DNA from: Thermophilibacter provencensis
Lineage (GTDB): Bacteria; Actinomycetota; Coriobacteriia; Coriobacteriales; Atopobiaceae
Direction of reading: 5' to 3'
Assembly: GCF_030372065.1 (NCBI RefSeq)
Contig: NZ_JAUDEA010000016.1
Span: 1 to 42,934 of the forward strand
Length of the DNA: 42,934 bases
The notes beneath the pieces are model-generated. The model saw only the letters and a list, made by a program, of their open reading frames with translations. It did no database searches and had not been told where the DNA came from. This document shows, one piece after another, positions 24,028-31,215 of this stretch (position 1 is its first letter; each line of letters opens with the position of its first letter). Position numbers and translations under genes: made by a program.

Positions 24028-25290
24028 ATGAAGGCCAAGGCCGTACGTCTGCACGCCGCCAACGATCTGCGCATCGACGAGTTTGAGCTGCCCCCCATCA
24101 AGGACGACGAGGTGCTCGTGAAGGTGGTCTCGGACAGCATCTGCATGTCCACGTACAAGTGCGCCACCCTGGGCGTGGAGCACAAGCGCGTCCACGAGGA
24201 CGTGGGCGAGCACCCCGCGATCATGGGCCACGAGTTTGCCGGCGACATCGTTGAGGTGGGCGCCAAGTGGGCCGATCGCTTCAAGCCGGGCATGAAGTTC
24301 ACGATCCAGCCCGCCCTCAACTACAAGGGCACCATGTGGAGCCCCGGCTATTCCTACGAGTTCTGCGGCGGCGACGCCACCTACTGCATCCTCCCCGCCG
24401 AGGTCATGGAGTGCGACTGCCTGCTCGAGTATACCGGTGAGGCCTACTACCAGGCCTCCCTTGCCGAGCCCATGAGCTGCTCGATCGGCGCGTTCCATGC
24501 GGCGTACCACACGCAGATGGGCGTCTACACCCACGAGATGGGCATTCGCGAGGGCGGCAAGCTCGCCATCGTGGCGGGTGCCGGCCCCATGGGCCTAGGC
24601 GCGCTCACCTACGCGCTGCACTGCGATCGGCGTCCGAGCCTCGTATGCGTTGCCGACATCAACCAGGAGCGCCTCGACCGCGCCGCCGAGCTTTTCCCGC
24701 CCGAGGAGATCAAGGCCGAGACGGGCATAGACCTCGTCTTCATCAACAACGGCGCCTATGACAACCAGGTGGCCGCGCTGCGCGAGGTCTCGGGCGGAAC
24801 GGGCTTTGACGACGTGCTCTGCTACGCGCCGGTTGCCCCCGTGGTGACGCTCTCCGACGCCATCCTGGGCCGCGACGGCTGCCTCAACTTCTTTGCCGGA
24901 CCCACCGACAAGAACTTCAAGGCCGAGATGAACTTCTACGAGGTGCACTACGGCAGCCACCACGTGATGGGCACCACGGGCGGCAACACAGACGACATGG
25001 TGGAGTCCCTCGAGCTCACGGCAGCCGGCCGCGTTGATCCCTCCGTCATGGTGACGCACGTGGGCGGACTTGACGCCGCCGCCGAGACCACGCTCAACCT
25101 CCCGAAGATCCCGGGTGGGAAGAAGCTCATCTACACGCACGTGAGCATGCCGCTCGTGGCGCTTGACGAGCTTCGCGCGTGGGCCGAGAAGGACGAGCGC
25201 TTTGCGGGCCTTGCGGACATCGTCGAGGCCAACAAGGGCCTCTGGTGCCCCGCCGCCGAGCGCTACCTCCTCGAGCACTGGGCCGCATAA
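24028..25290 (+). CDS. Zinc-binding dehydrogenase, L-sorbose-1-phosphate reductase-like
   Basis: A 420-residue medium-chain dehydrogenase. The zinc and substrate region includes SICMSTYKCATLG and IMGHEFAGDIVEVG; the NAD(P) site is VAGAGPMGLGALTYAL. Length and blocks (EPMSCSIGAFHAAYH, HHVMGTTGGNTDDM) match SorE-type L-sorbose-1-phosphate reductases, which interconvert L-sorbose-1-phosphate and D-glucitol-6-phosphate. With the adjacent PTS and kinase this suggests a ketose or hexitol pathway, but no separate glucitol-6-phosphate dehydrogenase is present, so the route is incomplete in the window. The ATG follows GAAAGGAACC. Confidence 0.85.
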   Translation: MKAKAVRLHAANDLRIDEFELPPIKDDEVLVKVVSDSICMSTYKCATLGVEHKRVHEDVGEHPAIMGHEFAGDIVEVGAKWADRFKPGMKFTIQPALNYKGTMWSPGYSYEFCGGDATYCILPAEVMECDCLLEYTGEAYYQASLAEPMSCSIGAFHAAYHTQMGVYTHEMGIREGGKLAIVAGAGPMGLGALTYALHCDRRPSLVCVADINQERLDRAAELFPPEEIKAETGIDLVFINNGAYDNQVAALREVSGGTGFDDVLCYAPVAPVVTLSDAILGRDGCLNFFAGPTDKNFKAEMNFYEVHYGSHHVMGTTGGNTDDMVESLELTAAGRVDPSVMVTHVGGLDAAAETTLNLPKIPGGKKLIYTHVSMPLVALDELRAWAEKDERFAGLADIVEANKGLWCPAAERYLLEHWAA

Positions 25291-25300
25291 CCTGACACCG

Positions 25301-25329
25301 GTGACACTGGCGTCAGAGATGAGTGTCAC
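25301..25329. repeat. GTGACACTG-type hairpin after the dehydrogenase
   Basis: GTGACACT (25301-25308) pairs with AGTGTCAC (25322-25329) around a loop containing GGCGTCAGAG. It shares GTGACACTG and GTCAGAG with the longer palindrome at 17145-17203. It may act as a terminator after the dehydrogenase gene, although no T-run is present. Confidence 0.6.
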
Positions 25330-25339
25330 ATAAAAGGGC

Positions 25340-25402
25340 GACCTTACACGAAGGGAGATAGTGCAAGGGAAACCCCCTTTCGTCTTCCCTTCGTGTAAGG
25401 TC
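25340..25402. repeat. Perfect 17-bp inverted repeat ahead of the DeoR gene
   Basis: GACCTTACACGAAGGGA (25340-25356) and its exact reverse complement (25386-25402) enclose 29 nt that hold another small stem (AAGGG with CCCTT). No T-run follows on either strand. It lies between the dehydrogenase and the regulator. Confidence 0.75.
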
Positions 25403-25494
25403 CGGTCGTGCACCCCCGCAATCGACCACGGCAGGGGCGCCGCCATTTGCGCATCTGCGCTAAGATGCTCTCATCGAGAAACGAGGAGGTCCAG

Positions 25495-26259
25495 ATGAGC
25501 AGCACCATGATCGAGCGGCGCGACGCCATCGCCGCACTCGTCACGTCCGAGGGCAGCGTCACGTTCAGCCAGCTCAAGAAGGCCTTCCCCGACGTCTCCG
25601 AGATGACGCTCCGCACGGATCTCAAGGCCCTTGACGAGGCTCGCCGCATCGTGCGCACCCATGGCGGCGCGCGCTCGGTGGAGTACGTGGTGGGAACCGA
25701 CGACCTCCTCCTCAACCGCAACACGAGAAACGTGGAGGCCAAGGCCATCATCGCGCGCAAGGCAAAGGAGCTCGTACGGCCCGACAGCACGATCTTTCTC
25801 GACTCCGGCTCCACCACCACGGCGCTCGCCCGCGAGCTGGACGACATGCGGACCCTCGTCTTCACCAACAGCCTCACGTGCGCGGCCGAGCTCGCCCGCC
25901 TTGAGCGCACGCGCACCATCATGATCGGCGGGTCGCTCAACCGCTACAGTTTGAGCCTCAACGGGTCCAAAAGCATCGAGGACGTCAGCTCCCTGAGCTT
26001 TGACCTGCTCTTCCTCGGCGTGACGTCGTTCCAGTCCTCCTCGGGCTTTGCCTGCGGCTCCGACGACGAGGCGGCGCTCAAGCGCGCCCTCATCGCGCAC
26101 GCCGAGAAGACCGCGGTGCTCATGGACTCCTCCAAGCTGGGGCAGAAGAGCACCTTCAAGATCTGCGACCTCTCCGACGTGGACTACGTCGTCTCCGATG
26201 GTAACCTCACCGAGCACTTCAAGAAGTACTGCGAGGAGGCCGAGGTCACCGTCCTCTAG
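25495..26259 (+). CDS. DeoR family sugar-responsive transcriptional regulator
   Basis: A 254-residue repressor-type protein. The N-terminal winged helix-turn-helix (about 6-55: ERRDAIAALV, VTFSQLKKAF, SEMTLRTDLKALD) binds DNA. The C-terminal DeoR sensor domain with FLDSGSTTTALARELD and TNSLTCAAELA binds phosphosugars. ATG at 25495 is preceded by GAGGAGGT, so the longer upstream frame was rejected. It closes the kinase-dehydrogenase operon and most likely acts on the repeats at 22836-23015, with a sugar phosphate made by this pathway as effector (inference). Confidence 0.92.
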   Translation: MSSTMIERRDAIAALVTSEGSVTFSQLKKAFPDVSEMTLRTDLKALDEARRIVRTHGGARSVEYVVGTDDLLLNRNTRNVEAKAIIARKAKELVRPDSTIFLDSGSTTTALARELDDMRTLVFTNSLTCAAELARLERTRTIMIGGSLNRYSLSLNGSKSIEDVSSLSFDLLFLGVTSFQSSSGFACGSDDEAALKRALIAHAEKTAVLMDSSKLGQKSTFKICDLSDVDYVVSDGNLTEHFKKYCEEAEVTVL

Positions 26260-26260
26260 T

Positions 26261-26396
26261 GCTGACAAGGGTGACAGGGTTGCTGACAAAGGTGACAGGG
26301 TAAGTTGTCACCATCTCTTGGATGGTGACAACTTACCCTGTCACCTTTGTCAGCAACCCTGTCACCTTTGTCAGCAACCCTGTCACCCTTGTCAGC
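26261..26396. repeat. Long TGACA-family hairpin with an unequal number of repeat units
   Basis: The left arm 26261-26315 pairs with 26321-26375 over 55 bp with one mismatch around a 5-nt loop (TCTTG); the inner 36 bp or more are perfect. The arms are built of 20-21-nt units (GCTGACAAAGGTGACAGGGT). The left arm has two units, the right has three. The third right-hand unit (26376-26396) is the exact complement of the first left-hand unit. It lies between convergent genes and could serve both as terminator. Confidence 0.9.
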
Positions 26397-26412
26397 ACGC
26401 ACCTCGTCGCCA

Positions 26413-26718
26413 CTAGAGCTGGGACTCGAGCTCCATGACCTGGTCGCAGGCGTCGCGCTCGTCGGCTTCCCAGAGGCGCCACTTCCCCGCCACCTGATAG
26501 GCAACGCGCGGTCCAAAGCCGCCCAAAAGGGTGTTTGCTGCGCGGGGGAAGTCCGGGTCCGCCTTCAGGCCGGGATAGCGCACGGCCTCCACGCGCGGGT
26601 GGCACGCGAGGTAGTTGGCCACCACCTGCGCCGCGTCGGACAGGACGCGCCAGCGCTCCCGCCCCATCTGGGACGAGAGCGCCAGCAACGTGTCTATGTC
26701 GAGGTCCTTCTCGCCCAC
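26413..26718 (-). CDS. Small protein resembling the C-terminus of Cys/Met-metabolism PLP enzymes
   Basis: A 101-residue ORF from a GTG at 26718, 8 bp after the thrS stop; an internal ATG (residue 18) is also possible, and no clear ribosome-binding site is seen for either. The segment NYLACHPRVEAVRYPGLKAD with AANTLLGGFG resembles the C-terminal domain of cystathionine gamma-synthase/lyase enzymes, where HP.V..V.YPGL precedes a G-rich strand. The PLP-binding lysine domain is absent. It could be a decayed remnant or an independent small protein kept beside thrS. Function unknown. Confidence 0.6.
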   Translation of the reverse strand: MGEKDLDIDTLLALSSQMGRERWRVLSDAAQVVANYLACHPRVEAVRYPGLKADPDFPRAANTLLGGFGPRVAYQVAGKWRLWEADERDACDQVMELESQL

Positions 26719-26726
26719 CGCGGCAC

Positions 26727-28490
26727 TTAGCGGCGCTCGGCGATCTCGGCGCGCACGTCGGCGATGAAGTCGTCGAGCTCGCGCGTCACCGTCTCGTTGG
26801 AGCGGTCGCGCACGGAGACGTTACCGGCCTCGACCTCCTGCTCGCCGATGATGAGCATGTAGGGCGGGCGGTCGATGTTGCGCGCCTCGCGGATCTTGTA
26901 GCCGATCTTCTCGTCGCGCTCGTCGAGAACGGCACGGATGCCCGCAGCCTCGAGCTTCTCCGTCACGGCGCGCGCGTAGTCGCGGCTCTTCTCGGAGACC
27001 GGGAGCACCTTCACCTGGCACGGCGCGAGCCACGTGGGGAACTTGCCGGCAAAGTGCTCGATCAGGATGCCGATGAAGCGCTCGATGGAGCCAAAGCACA
27101 CGCGGTGCAGCATGATCGGGCGCTTCTTGGAGCCGTCGGCGTCCGTGTACTCCAGGTCGAAGTTGATCGGCATCTGGAAGTCAAGCTGCACCGTGCCGCA
27201 CTGCCAGGTGCGACCGAGCGAGTCCTCCAGGTGGAAGTCGATCTTGGGGCCGTAGAAGGCACCGTCACCCTCGTTGACCACGTAGTCCTTGCCGAGCTTC
27301 TCGAGCGCGAGGCGCAGCGCGGACTCGGCGCGCTCCCAGTCCTCGTCGGAGCCCATGGAGTCCTCGGGGCGCGTGGAGAGCTCGAGGTGATAGTTGAAGC
27401 CGAACTTCTCGTACACCGAGTCGATGAGGTTCACGACGCCGATGATCTCGTCGGTGAGCTGGTCCGGGCGCACGAAGAGGTGGGCGTCGTCCTGGTTGAA
27501 GCAGCGCACGCGGAAGAGGCCGTGCAGGGCGCCGCGCATCTCGTGACGGTGCACCAGGCCAATCTCGCCAGCGCGAATGGGCAGCTCGCGGTAGCTGTGC
27601 GGCTTAGAGGCATAGACGAGCACGCCGCCCGGGCAGTTCATGGGCTTGATGCAGTACTCCTCGTCGTCGATGATCGTGGAGTACATGTTGTCCTTGTAGT
27701 GGTCCCAGTGGCCGGAGGTCTTCCAGAGCTCCTTGTTCATGATCATGGGCGTGGAGATCTCAACGTAGCCGGCCGCGCGGTGGATCTCGCGCCAGTAGGT
27801 GAGCAGCTCGTTCTTGAGGGTCATGCCGTTGGGCAGGAAGAACGGGAAGCCGGGGGCCTCGTCGCGCATCATGAAGATGTCCATCTCGCGGCCGATCTTG
27901 CGGTGGTCGCGCTTCTTGGCCTCCTCGAGCAGGCGCAGGTGCTCGTCGAGCTCCTCCTTGGTGGCAAAGGCGGTGCCGTTGATGCGCGTGAGCATCTTGT
28001 TGTTCTTGTCGCCCTTCCAGTAGGCGCCGGAGACGCCCGTGAGCTTGAAGGCCTTGAGCGCCTTGGTGTAGGTGAGGTGCGGGCCCACGCACATGTCGAT
28101 GTACTCGCCCTGCTGGTAGAAGGTGATGCGGGCATCGTCGGGCAGGTCGCCGATGTGCTCGACCTTATACTTCTCGCCGCGCTCCTGCATGAGGGCCACG
28201 GCCTCCTCGCGCGGGAGCTCGAAGACGGTGAACTTGAGGTTCTCCTTCACGATCTTCTTCATCTCCGCCTCGATCGCGGGGAAGTCCTCCTCGGAGATCT
28301 TTACGCCCTCGGGCAGGTCGACGTCATAGTAGAAGCCGTTGTCCGTGGCGGGGCCGTAGGCAAAGTCGGCCTCGGGGTACAGGCGCTTCACGGCCTGGGC
28401 CATGATGTGGGCGGCGCTGTGGCGGACGACGTGGGTAACCTCGTCGGCAGGGCACTCGTCGATGTGACCGTCGTTGTACAGGACCTTCAT
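26727..28490 (-). CDS. thrS: Threonyl-tRNA synthetase, short form without TGS domain
   Basis: A 587-residue class II synthetase that charges tRNA-Thr. Typical bacterial ThrS is about 640 residues; here the protein begins MKVLYNDGHIDE and reaches the editing-domain motif HSAAHIMAQAV within about 35 residues, so the TGS domain is missing. Editing (N2), catalytic (YWREIHRAAGYVEISTPMI; KPMNCPGGVLVY with a zinc cysteine; RVCFGSIERF) and anticodon-binding domains (QVKVLPVSEKSRDYA) are intact. ATG at 28490 follows GAGAGAGG. A leader peptide and hairpins upstream suggest attenuation control. Confidence 0.96.
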   Translation of the reverse strand: MKVLYNDGHIDECPADEVTHVVRHSAAHIMAQAVKRLYPEADFAYGPATDNGFYYDVDLPEGVKISEEDFPAIEAEMKKIVKENLKFTVFELPREEAVALMQERGEKYKVEHIGDLPDDARITFYQQGEYIDMCVGPHLTYTKALKAFKLTGVSGAYWKGDKNNKMLTRINGTAFATKEELDEHLRLLEEAKKRDHRKIGREMDIFMMRDEAPGFPFFLPNGMTLKNELLTYWREIHRAAGYVEISTPMIMNKELWKTSGHWDHYKDNMYSTIIDDEEYCIKPMNCPGGVLVYASKPHSYRELPIRAGEIGLVHRHEMRGALHGLFRVRCFNQDDAHLFVRPDQLTDEIIGVVNLIDSVYEKFGFNYHLELSTRPEDSMGSDEDWERAESALRLALEKLGKDYVVNEGDGAFYGPKIDFHLEDSLGRTWQCGTVQLDFQMPINFDLEYTDADGSKKRPIMLHRVCFGSIERFIGILIEHFAGKFPTWLAPCQVKVLPVSEKSRDYARAVTEKLEAAGIRAVLDERDEKIGYKIREARNIDRPPYMLIIGEQEVEAGNVSVRDRSNETVTRELDDFIADVRAEIAERR

Positions 28491-28537
28491 GGTGAAACCT
28501 CTCTCTGGCTGGTCGTCTCATACGTGCTCAAACATGA

Positions 28538-28625
28538 AAAACGCCCGTCCGCCGCCCTGATGGGAAGCGTCGAGCGATATGCGGCGCCTGTCCGTGGCCT
28601 GCCGGCCATGGGAAGGACAGACGCC
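28538..28625 (-). promoter_or_regulatory. Possible attenuator hairpins ahead of thrS
   Basis: On the minus strand GGCGTCTGTCC (28615-28625), starting at the last base of the leader-peptide stop, pairs with GGACAGGCGCC (28583-28593), with an inner TGGCC-GGCA-GGCCA stem. The same first strand can instead pair with GGACGGGCG, which is followed by TTTTT about 40 nt before the thrS start. Two exclusive structures, one ending in a T-run, are the hallmark of transcription attenuation. Inferred from pairing by eye. Confidence 0.45.
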
Positions 28626-28669
28626 TAGATAGTCTGCGTTCGAGCGATCTGTGCGATGAAGCGGCGCAT
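28625..28669 (-). CDS. Putative thrS leader peptide
   Basis: A 14-residue ORF, MRRFIAQIARTQTI, with a GAAAGG ribosome-binding site 5 nt ahead of its ATG. It contains two Thr codons (ACG, ACT) and three Ile codons near the stop, and a strong hairpin begins at its stop codon. Position and structure fit a leader peptide that senses charged tRNA supply for thrS. Only two Thr codons are present, fewer than in the classic thr operon leader. Confidence 0.45.
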   Translation of the reverse strand: MRRFIAQIARTQTI

Positions 28670-28757
28670 GTCAGCCTTTCGTCTCGCTTGCACGACATAG
28701 GTTTACCACATCTGGGCGCATCTCATGCGCGGGGAAACAGATTCGCAGCATGCGCAC

Positions 28758-28869
28758 GACACTCTGGCGAGAAGAACCGTCGGCTCGCGCCCACACCCGC
28801 ACAAGCGGGGACCCCTCCCGACACTTTCTGAGTCCAGAGTGTCGGGAGGAGTCCCAGGTTCTTCTCTCC
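28758..28869. repeat. Nested palindromic element with GGCGAGAAGAACC edges
   Basis: The outer arms GGCGAGAAGAACC (28766-28778) and GGTTCTTCTCTCC (28857-28869) pair with one mismatch. The inner arms 28808-28825 and 28838-28855 pair over 18 bp with one mismatch around a 12-nt loop. GACACTCTGG (28758-28767) is also the exact complement of CCAGAGTGTC (28834-28843), so an alternative fold exists. Confidence 0.7.
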
Positions 28870-28895
28870 GCAACGGGACGCTGTCCCGCTCGGGC

Positions 28896-30431
28896 CTACT
28901 GTGCCGAGGAAATCTGCGTCGGGACGTTACGGTTGGTGGTCGTGCCGTCGCCGAGCTGGCCGTCCTCGTTCAGGCCCCACGTCCAGAGGGAGCCGTCGGT
29001 CTTGACGGCCGCGGTGAAGTCGCCCAGATCCACGCTGGCGACGCCATCCATGACCTTCTTGGGCGTGACGCTGGCGTTGCCCGAGGTGCCGTCGCCGAGC
29101 TGGCCGTACTGGTTGTCGCCCCACATCCACAGGGTGCCGTCGGTCTTGAGCGCGGCGGTGTGCTGGTCGCCCAGCGAGACGGACTTGACGCCGTCCATGA
29201 CCTTGACGGGAGCGAAGAAGGGAACGAGCGGGTTGTCAGGCCGGACGCCAACCTGCCCGAAGCCGGCGGAACCCCACATATAGAGGGTACCATCCTTGGT
29301 CACGGCACCGGAGTGGGCCGTACCAAGCGAGACGGACGCCACGTTGTCCAGGACCTGGGCAGGAGTGGCGCTGTTCGCACCCGTCGTGTCACCGTTGCCG
29401 AGCTGGCCGTTGTAGTTGTTGCCCCAGGTCCAGAGCGTTCCGTCGCTCTTGACGGCCGCGCTGTGGCTACCGCATGCCGCAATGGCCACCGCGCCGTCCA
29501 TGACCTTGACGGGCTTGGTGCTGTCCGTGAAGGTGCCGTTGCCAAGCTGGCCGTACTGGTTGTCGCCCATGGCCCAGACGGAGCCGTCGGTCTTGAGCAC
29601 CAGCGTGTGCATGTAGCCGCAGGCAACGCTGGAGACGCCGTCCATGACCTTTGCGGGCGCGTCAACGCTGCTCGTTGTGCCGTTGCCGAGCTCGCCGCGG
29701 AAGTTGCCGCCCCACGTCCAGAGGGAGCCGTCCTTCTTGACAAAGGCGTAGTTGATCGTGCCCACGGAGACGGTGGCAACGTCGTCTGCGACCTTCTCGG
29801 GGGTGCTTGAGAAGTCGTCGCCCCACATCCACAGGGCGCCGTCCTCGGTGATGGCGGCGGCAGCGTATGCGCCGGCCGAGACCTGGGCGACCTTCTTGCC
29901 GTTGATCGTCTCGGCGGGCTTGGCCGGCTCATCGTCCTTGAGGCCGTACCACGCCTCGCCCTCGTACTCCCAGCCGAGCTCCTCGAGGCTGGTGACCTCT
30001 TCCCAGCTGGCGGTGTAGTGGTGCGTGGCAAACTGGACGTACGGGTTGTAGAGGCGGTAGATCGGGACGGACTTGGCAGTGTCGGAGTGCCAGGCCACGC
30101 CCTCCTTCTTCCAGCCGATGCTGCCGAGGTTCTTGTACTCCTCCGCGTCCTTGGTGTAGTGGTGGTCGCCGCTGTAGGGGTTGTAGAGGCGATACACCTC
30201 GTCACCCGAGGCGGGCGCGAGCCAGGCGTCGTTCTCCTGCGTCCAGCCAATCGAGCCGAGATAGTCGTACTCATCCTGCTTGGCAGTGAACAGGTGCTCG
30301 CCGGTGTACTGGTTGTAGAGGCGCAGCATTTGGGTGGTGTCAGCCGCCTGAGCCGTGCCCGGCGCCACCACGCACGCAAGCGCGATGCCCGCCGCGGAAA
30401 GAAGCGCAAAAGCGCCCGTGGCCTTTCTCAT
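28896..30431 (-). CDS. Secreted RCC1-repeat protein with YRLYNPYSG-type N-terminal repeats
   Basis: A 511-residue exported protein. A signal peptide (1 to about 30, ending GTAQAA) is followed by three repeats of about 40-45 residues (LRLYNQYTGEHLFTA, YRLYNPYSGDHHYT, YRLYNPYVQFATHHYT, each ending in LGW and a Trp block), which resemble DUF5648-type surface repeats. From about residue 160, seven RCC1 units (LWMWGDNQYGQLGDGT and variants) should form a beta-propeller. No sortase or transmembrane anchor is visible at the C-terminus. ATG at 30431 follows AAGGGGGAACC. Probably a surface or secreted binding protein; the ligand is unknown. Confidence 0.88.
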   Translation of the reverse strand: MRKATGAFALLSAAGIALACVVAPGTAQAADTTQMLRLYNQYTGEHLFTAKQDEYDYLGSIGWTQENDAWLAPASGDEVYRLYNPYSGDHHYTKDAEEYKNLGSIGWKKEGVAWHSDTAKSVPIYRLYNPYVQFATHHYTASWEEVTSLEELGWEYEGEAWYGLKDDEPAKPAETINGKKVAQVSAGAYAAAAITEDGALWMWGDDFSSTPEKVADDVATVSVGTINYAFVKKDGSLWTWGGNFRGELGNGTTSSVDAPAKVMDGVSSVACGYMHTLVLKTDGSVWAMGDNQYGQLGNGTFTDSTKPVKVMDGAVAIAACGSHSAAVKSDGTLWTWGNNYNGQLGNGDTTGANSATPAQVLDNVASVSLGTAHSGAVTKDGTLYMWGSAGFGQVGVRPDNPLVPFFAPVKVMDGVKSVSLGDQHTAALKTDGTLWMWGDNQYGQLGDGTSGNASVTPKKVMDGVASVDLGDFTAAVKTDGSLWTWGLNEDGQLGDGTTTNRNVPTQISSAQ

Positions 30432-30471
30432 TGGTTCCCCCTTGTCCTTGAGGTCCAACCCAACGAGTCAA

Positions 30472-30500
30472 ACCTAACCTGCCTCCTGAGACCTTTTCAA
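30472..30500 (-). promoter_or_regulatory. Promoter of the RCC1-repeat gene
   Basis: On the minus strand TTGAAA, a 17-bp spacer and TTAGGT lie about 40 bp ahead of the start codon. The -35 is good and the -10 weak. Confidence 0.4.
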
Positions 30501-30540
30501 GAAGCTTTAGGTCAGGGGTTCCTTTTGACAGCGAGCGGCG

Positions 30541-30631
30541 GGCGAGAAGGGCACGGACGAGATGTGGACGGTTTCACGGCCGAAACCGTCCGCAAGCCGC
30601 CCGTACTTCTCGCTGGGGCGAGATGTGGACG
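30541..30631. repeat. Palindromic element with GGACGGTTTC stem and direct repeat
   Basis: A perfect 10-bp stem GGACGGTTTC (30566-30575) and GAAACCGTCC (30582-30591) with a 6-nt loop lies inside 8-bp outer arms GCGAGAAG (30542-30549) and CTTCTCGC (30606-30613). CGAGATGTGGACG occurs at 30558-30570 and again at 30619-30631. It lies upstream of the RCC1 gene and downstream of the zinc-ribbon gene's terminator. Confidence 0.65.
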
Positions 30632-30650
30632 ATTCCTCACCCCACCTCAC

Positions 30651-30683
30651 AAAAAATTGAACCCCCGCCGAGGCAGGGGTTCA
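30651..30683 (-). terminator. Rho-independent terminator of the zinc-ribbon gene
   Basis: On the minus strand TGAACCCC, a 10-nt loop with a further GCC-GGC pair, and GGGGTTCA are followed by ATTTTTTG. It is 29 bp after the stop codon at 30712 and is the clearest intrinsic terminator in the window. Confidence 0.85.
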
Positions 30684-30711
30684 CACAAAGACGATATGTC
30701 CCAGAGAGCCG

Positions 30712-31146
30712 CTACTGGATGCGGGTGCGGCAGTACGGGCAGACCTTCCAGTCCGCGTTGAGCGGACGGTGGCAGGTGGGGCAGACGTTGCGGACCTGCG
30801 TGTTGCAGATCGGGCAGACCACAAAGTCGCGGTCGATGGGGGCGCCGCACTTGGGGCAGATGCCGTAGTGAGAGAGCTGGTGCTCGCGCAGGGCGATGTC
30901 CAGGTCCTGCTCCTCGCGGTCGATGAGGTAGGAGCTCGGACGCAGGATGACGTAGGCGAGCAGGCCCACGATGGGGATGACGGAAATGATGGCCCACATC
31001 CACCACGGCTCGGCGCCGCGACGCTGGGCGTCACGGATGACGTAGACGATGGAGAGGATGTAGAGCATGACGACGCAGACGACCATCAGGTAGAGGACCA
31101 TGCGGACCTCGGGGGTAATGAGCTGGTCGAACAGTTCTTGCGCCAT
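30712..31146 (-). CDS. Membrane protein with C-terminal double zinc ribbon
   Basis: A 144-residue protein with two hydrophobic helices (about 17-38 and 50-68, WWMWAIISVIPIVGLLAYVI) separated by a short basic loop, then a cytoplasmic tail. The tail has four CxxC pairs (CPKC, CPIC, CPTC, CPYC), enough for two zinc ribbons. The helical part resembles the PLDc_N-type two-helix module. Role unknown; such proteins are often membrane-linked scaffolds. An extended -10 (TGTTACAAT) for it lies just past the folC stop, and it has its own terminator, so it can be transcribed alone. Confidence 0.85.
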   Translation of the reverse strand: MAQELFDQLITPEVRMVLYLMVVCVVMLYILSIVYVIRDAQRRGAEPWWMWAIISVIPIVGLLAYVILRPSSYLIDREEQDLDIALREHQLSHYGICPKCGAPIDRDFVVCPICNTQVRNVCPTCHRPLNADWKVCPYCRTRIQ

Positions 31147-31215
31147 AGCGGGGCTCCTTCAAAACCGGGTAAGCGTCACAAAGCAACGCCACAGACAGCG
31201 AAATTGTAACAAATG

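Larger units (their letters stand above)
28491..28895. other. thrS leader and repeat-containing intergenic region
   Basis: No large gene is visible. On the minus strand, 28491-28690 is the thrS leader with a 14-codon ORF and alternative hairpins. 28758-28869 holds a nested palindromic element. 28874-28888 is a CGGGAC-GCT-GTCCCG hairpin just after the RCC1 gene, possibly its terminator although it lacks a T-run. Confidence 0.6.

Noticed and set aside
26261..26396. CRISPR array
   Set aside because: The 20-21-nt units are arranged as an inverted structure with no unique spacers, and no cas gene is near.
26535..28628. A 697-codon plus-strand open frame
   Set aside because: Antisense to thrS, with the same shadow composition (VLLVELDV-like) and no ribosome-binding site or known domain.
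28538..28690. T-box riboswitch ahead of thrS
   Set aside because: I could not find the conserved T-box sequence or a specifier-loop arrangement; a leader-peptide model fits better.
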